A stretch of DNA of 64,000 bases from Isoetes taiwanensis (lineage: Eukaryota > Streptophyta > Lycopodiopsida > Isoetales > Isoetaceae). A model generated the notes under the pieces. The model was not told the origin of the DNA, ran no database searches, and worked only from the letters and a program-made list of their open reading frames with translations. Shown in pieces: positions 57,147-64,000 of this stretch (positions are counted from its first letter, which is position 1; each line of letters starts with the position of its first letter). The DNA lies in NCBI GenBank assembly GCA_021234155.1, contig JAJEKV010000211.1:930001-994000 (forward strand), in the 5' to 3' direction. The position numbers and the translations under genes were made by a program.

Positions 57147-59700
57147 AGTGGTCACTCGTCTTGATCACCATAAAATTTCTTGTCCATAGCGTTCATGATC
57201 GCCTTGCTCTCTGGATCTGGTTCCTTGAGGCTCGGATAGTTCCTAATCACATCGGCCACAAGAGCGGCAAGCGAGGATTCCGCCAAGACGAGGAGCGAGA
57301 CCGAAAAGACAACCACCTATCCGTCTCATACTCTTCTGGTCGATAACTCTTAGCAATGATTGTATTTTGCGAGTTATGATAGCACTTATAGGCTGAGTCG
57401 TCTATGATCAGCGTGTTGTGTTTGCCAAAGTCTGGGAATTGTTCATAAACCCTGTCCAGCCTTTTCACCATAATAGGCTTCCCTTTGTGATGGCTTGATC
57501 GAGGTCTGACACATGCTCGACCCTTTCATTTCCCCAAACAAACTTGAACTTCAAAACTGGAAGGCCGATAACACCAAGGACATTGACAATATTCTTCTTT
57601 GCCATACAAGACCATATGGCCACTTCGAATCCCCGTTCCAGGCACCATTCAACAATTTCCTTTGCTCTAGGCCTCGGATACACGATTTTATGGTCCGTTT
57701 TCGTCGGGATCTGCGAGATGTTAAGCTCATCGTGGTATACTGCAGCTAATACTCCATTGACGTCAAATATTACAAGCTTGGTGGGACCATCACGGATCGG
57801 TTGGAGTTTGGCTCTGACCAGATTTCCCCTTGATCGGGATCCATATGCGGGATCATTATTTTTTCAGGTCCTTTCTTGCTGCCCGCAGTGTCTTGCTGTT
57901 GATTGTTTTTGTTGAATGCAGTGTCCTCGTGATGTGAACCGCCACTAGATATTGTCAAAGATCCGGATTCGTTCACTTCGATGTCCCTGAAATGATGAGA
58001 GACGTCAGATAGGAAACTGATTTTCTCGACTCGCGAGTCGAGAATGGAAACACAGAGAGAGCAAAGTGAACTTACCTCAATCTCAAGAATTTGATCCGCA
58101 GCATTCGCATCTAAACCTTCGTCTCCGTCATGTTTCTCTCCCTGGCTGTCAGGTTTCTCTTCGTCATCTTCGTCCTTACTGCCTCCAGCTGACTTCCTGC
58201 CTTTGAAATGCTCATGAAGCAGGTCCAGATATGACCGAATGGTTTCAACCATGTCCTTATTCCCAACCACGGATATTGGTTTCATTCCATACAACATAGC
58301 CCCCTGAGAGAACATGCCATTCATGTACCACTTTCATATAATATGATCTTCCTCGACCAAGTTTGGTTATGAAGTACTTGATAACTCTTGGTGGGATAGG
58401 AATTCTATGTATTGGACTGTTGCACCATCGGTCTTGACTTTGTCCATAGAAGGCACATCCTCCATAAATCTGCCACCCTTCCAGGGTTCCATCTGCTCTT
58501 GAGAAATCATGAACTTGTCGAGATAATGATGATCGCTAGACCACCACTTGTCCAGGTCTACAGCCGATCTTGAAACCAAAACCAAAACTATATTGGCAAA
58601 GCTTGGTGCCTTCGCAAGCCAAGTCTACACTTTCGTGTTCAAGTTAGGTATATGGAGTACAAGATCTTGTTGGTGAAGTTAATATCGGTGCCCATTGGGA
58701 GACGGCGGTTGTCTGATTGCCCGGCATGCAAAAGACAAGGAAACTGAAAGTATCCAGGTCGGTCATGTCCAGACACGTATTGTACCACTGCTCTATGTCA
58801 GCTTTGTCATAAAAAAGGGTGGGGTCTTCGATCATATTAATGGCAAATAGTGCCACGGGCCCAGTGCAGTTCGGACCACCAAATCCCTTGTGCCCCAATG
58901 TTACCGGGAATGGGGGAGCTATCATCGGCCTTAAATGGGACCACCCGAATCCAAGCTTCCTCTTGAATTGCCATAGCACGTTGAGGGGAAGGGGAGGGTT
59001 TTGACATTACGCTTTAGCTTGGTGTTGATGTAGGGTTGACATAGACGGTTCAATTCCTTCATGTCTTCCTCATCAAGGGCAGCCTTTTCCTTGTAATAAT
59101 CAAAGTCATGGTATTCATTGGAAGCAACATTGCGAGAACTCCATGATGCCTTCTTCCAACGCCGCCGCTGTCTCTTTAGGGCTGTGGCATAATCCTTTCG
59201 TCCCCCGCATTTTTGAGCTTCTACTTTTCCTTAGCGAGGATTGTTCCATCAGGATTACGCTCCGTAGATCAAAGCGTTTCCTTGTCGGTCGGGGCCACAG
59301 TATCCTTTTCATAAATTGCTTTTCGTCCGAACAACTTTAGGTCCGGCTTTGCATGGAAATTCTCCATTGCTGTCCTTGACTTGCCTCTTGTCCATTGAGC
59401 CCATATCTCGGTCCATTTCTCCCAGGGATAGCCTCGATTGCTAGAATGAGGTCATATTGGTCCGAGAGAGACTCCCTACCCTTTCTTGGTGTTCTCTTCT
59501 TCTTTTCCTCTTCATCCTCCCCTCATCATCTTCACGGCCTTCCAGTGAGAACATATCTGCAGAGTTTCTCAAAGGTCTTCCACTTATCCGAGGGAGCCTG
59601 TTTCCTTTAGGGCCGAGGACAACCCAATGCTTTCCACTATTGCCGGAGGCGTGTATGATCACGGTGGGATCACGGGCTGCATTCAAGTAAATGTCCCAAT
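57147..59700 (-). pseudogene. FCP1/NIF-like HAD phosphatase gene, multi-exon, frame-broken
   Basis: The minus strand holds a NIF/FCP1 phosphatase domain in the last ~600 bp. KLVIFDVNGVLAAVYHDEL (about 57770) carries the nucleophilic Asp of HAD motif I, with Asn at the usual second Asp. VEWCLERGFEVAIWSCMAKK (about 57640) holds motif II, FKFVWGNERVEHV follows, and HNTLIIDDSAYKCY (about 57400) has the paired Asp of motif III. It ends VIRNYPSLKEPDPESKAIMN and YGDQDE stop (about 57147), after a frame change at about 57300. Upstream coding traces extend to about 59690, with NKDMVETIRSYLDLLHEHF (about 58250), FSFLVFCMPGNQTTAVSQW (about 58700) and ENFHAKPDLKLFGRKAIYEK (about 59350), which contain further shifts and stops. 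FCP1-like enzymes dephosphorylate phospho-Ser/Thr proteins; the long N-terminal part is of unknown role. Decay or assembly indels could explain the breaks. Confidence 0.7.
57987..58076 (-). other. Intron-like segment containing a perfect 22-bp palindrome
   Basis: Within the phosphatase gene the minus strand has GAG before GTAAGT and, about 89 bases later, CATTTCAG before GGACATCG, both good splice signals. Between them (58023-58044) lies TTCTCGACTCG followed by its exact complement. Removing 89 bases shifts the frame to an early stop, whereas leaving it in keeps the frame open, so the intron is uncertain. Either an upstream indel hides the true frame, or the palindrome sits in coding sequence. 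Confidence 0.45.
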
Positions 59701-59739
59701 GTTAGAGCATGAAACTATCTACTAACACGAAGTAAACAC

Positions 59740-60500
59740 TAAATAGGAGGATCTTCGGGGGTTTCTCGACTTCGCTCATGAGTCGAGAATACCATTAAGG
59801 AGAGGAGAAAACATAGGAGAGTCAAGGCAAGAGGCGAAAGCATCAGCGCATTCCCAAATCTTTGCTTTCACGCCTCTTGACGATGCAACTTAGGATATAG
59901 ACTAACTGACATTGAAGAAGGGAAAGAAAGATTGGGTAGGCTGAAGCTTTTTTGCTCTTCGACCATTAAAATCCAATGTTCTCTCTATTACCTTGGGGTT
60001 TCTCGACTCAATGAGTCGAGAAAGTGAGAGGAGCACAAGAAAGGAGAAGATTCATCGGGACTTTCTCGACTTCATGAGTCGAGAATACCCTCGGGAGGAG
60101 AGAACATAAAATGAGAGTGAAGGCGGAGTGAAAGCGCAGCTCATTCCCAAATCCTTCCTTGCCGCCTCTTGAACGATGCAACTTAGAATAGAAACTAAGC
60201 GACATTGCGGAAGAGGGGGGAAGAAAGGGTGGGAAGGCTCGATGCTTTCGGTCCCGACCATTAATCTCGAATGTTCTTTATCGCCCACGAGGGGTTTCGA
60301 CTCGCGAAGTCGAGAAAGTCCCTTTGAATGTTCAATTTTCTTTACTTCTCTGGGGTTTTCGACTCGAAGTCGGTGAAAGCTCTGCATCCTTTGATTCTCA
60401 GGTGTTCCTTGGCTTTTCGACTCGTGGTCGAGAAAACCTGATGAAAATCGGAAATGATAGGATGCTAGGGGTTCTCTCGAATCAGCGAGTGAGAAACCTC
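59740..60500. repeat. ~300-bp tandem units with paired TCTCGACT palindromes
   Basis: Two ~300-bp units (about 59763-60062 and 60063-60360) each contain a palindrome, a GAGAGGAGA-ACATA block, CATTCCCAAATC, GCCTCTTGA-CGATGCAACTTA, GACCATTAA and a second palindrome. Palindromes lie at 59763-59789, 59999-60022, 60063-60085, 60295-60317, 60357-60378, 60414-60436 and 60472-60496. The last three are closer together (about 60 bp). Confidence 0.85.
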
Positions 60501-60624
60501 CGAATAGACGATTATTTACCTTATCCGGCTTTTCGCTGCTATTGTGTTAGCGATTGGCTAATCTTTGCGGGCCAGCTCGTTCTTGGCATCTCCGCTGAAA
60601 GAACTCTGCACTCTCGCTGGCATA

Positions 60625-61044
60625 TCATCCTTGATCCTCGCGGCACCTCCTTCTCCGTCTGCAATACTTTGCGTTGCCCTCATTGAATTGTGACCGTCTA
60701 CAACCCAGAACCAGGGCGTCTTTTCCCTTCAGGTCTTCCTCGGACTTCCGGTGAACAACTCTACGGGTCGATCTGGCTTTGAGAGGTATGACATCCGGCA
60801 GCATTGGATGCGCAGCGGGGATGTCGCACCATCGAGTTCGAATCTCGGCATGTGTCTTTGGATTAAATTCTGTGGTTGAACAAGGCGGCATCTCCGTGCA
60901 AACCTTCAGCGTCGATGTCCGGCATCTTGTGTGATATTCCCAGCGGATATCTTGCGCCCGGCCGCTCCATTTTCGTGCCCCTCGGCGTGAAATCACGGAC
61001 CGCTCATCGGATCCATTAATGGGAGTCGACCATATCCTCGTCAC
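60625..61044 (-). CDS. Unknown minus-strand open frame, possible upstream exon
   Basis: A 139-codon frame reads ARKWSGRAQDIRWEYHTRCR, EIRTRWCDIPAAHPMLPDVI and RRVVHRKSEEDLKGKDALVL. Its composition looks coding and it lies upstream (minus strand) of the phosphatase gene, so it could be a 5' exon of that gene or a separate one. No family is recognised. Confidence 0.35.
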   Translation of the reverse strand: MTRIWSTPINGSDERSVISRRGARKWSGRAQDIRWEYHTRCRTSTLKVCTEMPPCSTTEFNPKTHAEIRTRWCDIPAAHPMLPDVIPLKARSTRRVVHRKSEEDLKGKDALVLGCRRSQFNEGNAKYCRRRRRCREDQG

Positions 61045-62779
61045 GCTTCATCATCCGATTCCTCCGTGTGGTGTCATCCGCTCCATCTCGTGGTCTTGTC
61101 AGGACTTTTTTCTTTATGAACCACAACTTCCCTCCCCCTTTGCCGAAAGTGTTATAGAGTCTTCAAAGACTTGGAGGTGAAGCTCCCCGTGTTGAGCAGT
61201 TTTTCCCTCGCTCTGGAAATCTCCATTCCAAGCTCCCCGGATGTTAGGGTCCCGGCCTCCTTCATCCCTTCGGATCCTTTCCACCTAAGGTTCGACAATT
61301 TAAAGCGGCGACCTTTTGCCGGTGCCCGCCGACTTGCTCATTGAAGAGTGAGAATAATTTGATATCGATAATTTCTTAGGTGTGGTAGAACTTACTCTTC
61401 CGGCGGTCTTCCACATACATTGTTAGATGCTTGAATGGCGCAGAGGGCGGAGTTCACAACACCGACCTTCTTGTACTTGTCCCGGAGCTCTTCTTATCTC
61501 TTTGGTGGAGAAAGCAGATCTTTCTCCTTCCCACTTGTTGATACCTCGACATACCACCAAGAATCTGGCTGGTGTGTCAAGAAGCTCGTCTCCAATCCCT
61601 CGATGGCCGAAGAGCGGAGTTCGCTAGTGATCACTAAGCGATTCAGCGGTGAATCTTTGCCAAGACCAAAGGATGGATCGGTAAAGGTATTCCGACCAAA
61701 GAAAAACCCTCGAGCTCACCGGAGCGACTTTCTCTTCTTCTTTGCCGCTAGAACTAGCATCCGCTCGGCCGCCTAAGCTTCTTGGTCGGAGTCGTCATGT
61801 CTGTATGCCCCCGCATCTTCTTCCTGCTCGAACTCTGAGTTAAATTAAGCCTCTTCAGCGCTTGGAGGTCTTAGGACTGCACGTAAAAAAGGTCAGGCGT
61901 GTTCTTAAATTTGAATTTAAGGACATACATTTATTTAAGAAAAGAAGCGGGCTAAGGGTACAGCACGGTCGTCTTTAGCCCGCCCAAACACCATTTCGAA
62001 ATCACATCCAGGGACTTAGCGAGCGCAGTGTAGCTTATCTTCACTGCGGCATTGGCGACTCTGAGTTGGGAGGCGAAAGGCCGTATGGCGACTTCGGAAT
62101 GGCGCCGACGCTGTAAGCTCCTCACGCCTTGCTCGCGGTCTTTTTCTAACCGCGCCTTATTGCAAGTAGTTGATTTGATCGATGAGCACGGAGCTAAGGT
62201 AGCATGCGGAGAGGAGCCGCCACCTACGGGAACTCTACACCGCATCGCCATGGAAGGGGATATACGAGAATCGCATTGATACAAGTATTAGATCACGAAT
62301 GCACCCTTGATGAGACCGGCGGGGAAGAAGCAAAGACTCTCGGTGAGGCTGCGGGATTTGTGATACAATGGCCCAAGGAATTACTGCGTGAAGAGGTGAG
62401 TTTCAGAGACGCACGTGTTATTTTGGTGTAGAACATGCCGCGTGTGTGTTTAGATCATGGAACGCTCATAAGCTCGATTTATTGTTTCCTTGTCCGGCAG
62501 ATTTTTCAGCTTCGAGATGATTTACTCCGGGTTGAGAGATGCTCGGCAAAGGAAACAATGAATCGGGGTAAACGATGAAGCGATTTCGTGTTCGGTCATG
62601 GAATGTTCGGGCAAAGACAACTAGCTTAACAATTTAGGTGTATTTTTACTTGGATTGTTTTCCTTCTATTTAGAAGCATAGGGCTCCATCCATCGCGAGT
62701 ATATCATAGGGCGTAATAGTTTTGTATAGATCAGGCTAGTTCTTAGTGGTTGGTTGTAGAGGGCGTGCTTAGACCCAAA
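61045..62779. other. No firmly recognised gene
   Basis: Mixed-composition DNA. On the minus strand near 61650-61430 a frame reads GIGDELLDTPARFLVVCRGI and NKWEGERSAFSTKEI, which may be another exon of the broken gene. Frames at 62052-62431 (plus) and 61952-62284 (minus) overlap antiparallel, so at most one can be real. No splice chain was resolved. Confidence 0.35.
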
Positions 62780-63960
62780 GTCTATGCAGAGTCAAGGCCA
62801 CTTCCCTTCGCAATATTCGAGCAAGATAGTTCAAGGTGAGTGGCTCGACTATGTCTGTGCACCCGAGAATGCACGGAGCGGGAAGGCGAGCCTTGAGGAA
62901 GCCGGTCATTGCAAGCTCTGTGGATTCCCCTGCGTGGTTAATGTAGAGGCCCTCCATCAGTCGGGAGCCCCTCCCTTCGCAATATTCGCCGTGAAGATGG
63001 TTCAAGGAGAGTGGCTCGGGCCCCGGTGGTGGGCCACCGAGACTAATTGCTGCTGAGAATTGGTGGGTTAAGGGATTCTCGACTTTCATGAGTGTTGAAT
63101 TCAGTTGCACATTCTCGACTCGCCAGTCGAGAATGCCTTAGCCATCGAACTCCGGATAGTACACATGGAGTGGTTGGTCGGTTAAGTGATTCCTTGGCGA
63201 GAATGTAGGCAAGCTTCTGTGGTTTTCCCCGCGGGTTAGTTGTGTTTTTCCACCCGGTCAGAGCCCTCCTTTGCAATATTAAATTTAAGATGGTTCGGGT
63301 TGAGAGTGGCTCGACCGGTAGAGGCCACGCGCATCATACACGTGAGAATTATCGGGCTAAGGGATTTCGATCATGCGGGTCGAGAATGCAAGTGTTGGTT
63401 TTCACCGCATTCTCGATCGCAAGTCGAGAATGCCTTAGCCTCGGTGAACTCCGCGATACTACACTTGAGCGCTATTGTTATGGGATTCTCGAAGCCGAGA
63501 GAACGCATGTTAGCCTCGCGGGTTTCCCCGCGGGTTATTGTAGGTTTCCACCCCACCGGAGCCCATCCCCTTCGCGAATATTCACCTAAGATGGTTCAAG
63601 GAGACGGCTCGACGGGTGGTAGAGGCCATCATCATTCATACACAGGAGAATTACCGGGTTAGGGATTCTCGACTTCACGAAGTCGGCAGAAACGCGCAGA
63701 GAGCCAAATAAATACCCCCTCGCGGTTCGGTTCCTAGGCCTGCAGATAAATAAAGCCACTTCCCTTCGCAATATCAAGGCAAGATAGTTTGAAGGAGAGT
63801 GGCTAAGACCTATCTGCTGACATTAATTTGGGTATGACATTCTCAAGCTGGGCGAAGTCGAGAATGCAAGAATGGCTATGAGAAGACTTTCTTTGGCTAG
63901 AAAGGAGTTGGGTAGCGTGTGCATTCTCATTTGCCGAGTCGGGAATCCCTCAAACCAACA
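62780..63960. repeat. Five diverged ~170-300-bp repeats with palindromes
   Basis: CTTCGCAATATT or close variants recur at about 62800, 62971, 63266, 63564 and 63759, each followed by AAGAT-GTT-AAGG-GAGTGGCT. Between them lie palindromes at 63075-63100, 63111-63135, 63364-63387, 63409-63431, 63485-63504, 63664-63692, 63838-63865 and 63923-63946. Spacing is irregular (171, 295, 298, 195 bp). The array runs to or past the window edge. Confidence 0.82.
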
Positions 63961-64000
63961 ATCGAGTGTACACTCCTGGTGTTCTAGCGAAGTGAGACAT

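Noticed and set aside
56781-63960. CRISPR array
   Set aside because: Repeats are palindromes at irregular spacing in eukaryotic DNA, with no cas genes and no uniform spacers.
1-64000. tRNA or rRNA genes
   Set aside because: GTTCGAATC-like strings (for example near 14990) lack the matching stems and an upstream A box. No rRNA core sequence was recognised.

Overview
This window looks like transposon-rich nuclear DNA of a land plant. The evidence is plant-type Ty1/copia and Ty3/gypsy elements with plant-style primer sites, short GT-AG introns (one clear GC-AG intron), the C-terminal exons of a plant-type cytosolic pyruvate kinase, and a spliced gene with a plastid-targeting-like N-terminus. I cannot fix the lineage from sequence alone. 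I recognise no tRNA, rRNA, CRISPR array or bacterial-style operon.

Layout. 1-5642: decayed Ty3/gypsy element on the minus strand, cut by the window edge. About 8.9-10.0 kb: broken multi-exon minus-strand gene with an Arg/Ser-rich segment. 10.1-11.6 kb: ~100-bp tandem repeat, then a purine-rich tract ending in 55 uninterrupted GAA triplets. 12.0-13.5 kb: unknown ORF pair and a 5'-truncated, frame-broken pyruvate kinase. 17.2-22.9 kb: GC-rich satellite with ~1.1-kb units. 22978-28106: structurally complete but coding-dead Ty1/copia element with two ~450-bp LTRs, a target-site duplication, a primer-binding site and a polypurine tract. 28.5-34.5 kb: two ~190-bp direct repeats around a decayed LINE. 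35083-36898: the only gene here that looks intact, six exons encoding a predicted plastid membrane protein of unknown function. 37-48 kb: tandem repeats, a ~0.9-kb insertion with a 16-bp target-site duplication, a LINE 3' fragment, a 558-bp tandem duplication and a 1.7-kb inverted repeat. 49.1-51.8 kb: LINE reverse transcriptase of the same general type. 55968-56292: a MITE. 56.7 kb to the end: tandem repeats carrying about 19 copies of a short palindrome with half-site TTCTCGACT, around a frame-broken FCP1/NIF-like phosphatase gene.

Only the plastid-protein gene reads cleanly through its exons. Nearly all other coding traces contain frameshifts or stops. Transposon decay explains most of this, but uncorrected assembly indels may add to it, because the satellite copies also differ by many single-base indels.

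The most unusual structures are: (1) the short palindrome family in the last 7 kb, including one copy in an intron-like segment of the phosphatase gene; (2) the near-identical 1.7-kb inverted repeat, which would fold into a long hairpin; and (3) a perfect 24-bp-arm palindrome beside a duplicated 3' splice site in the plastid-protein gene, which looks like a template-switch mutation. I found no cluster of cooperating genes that amounts to a new biochemical system.
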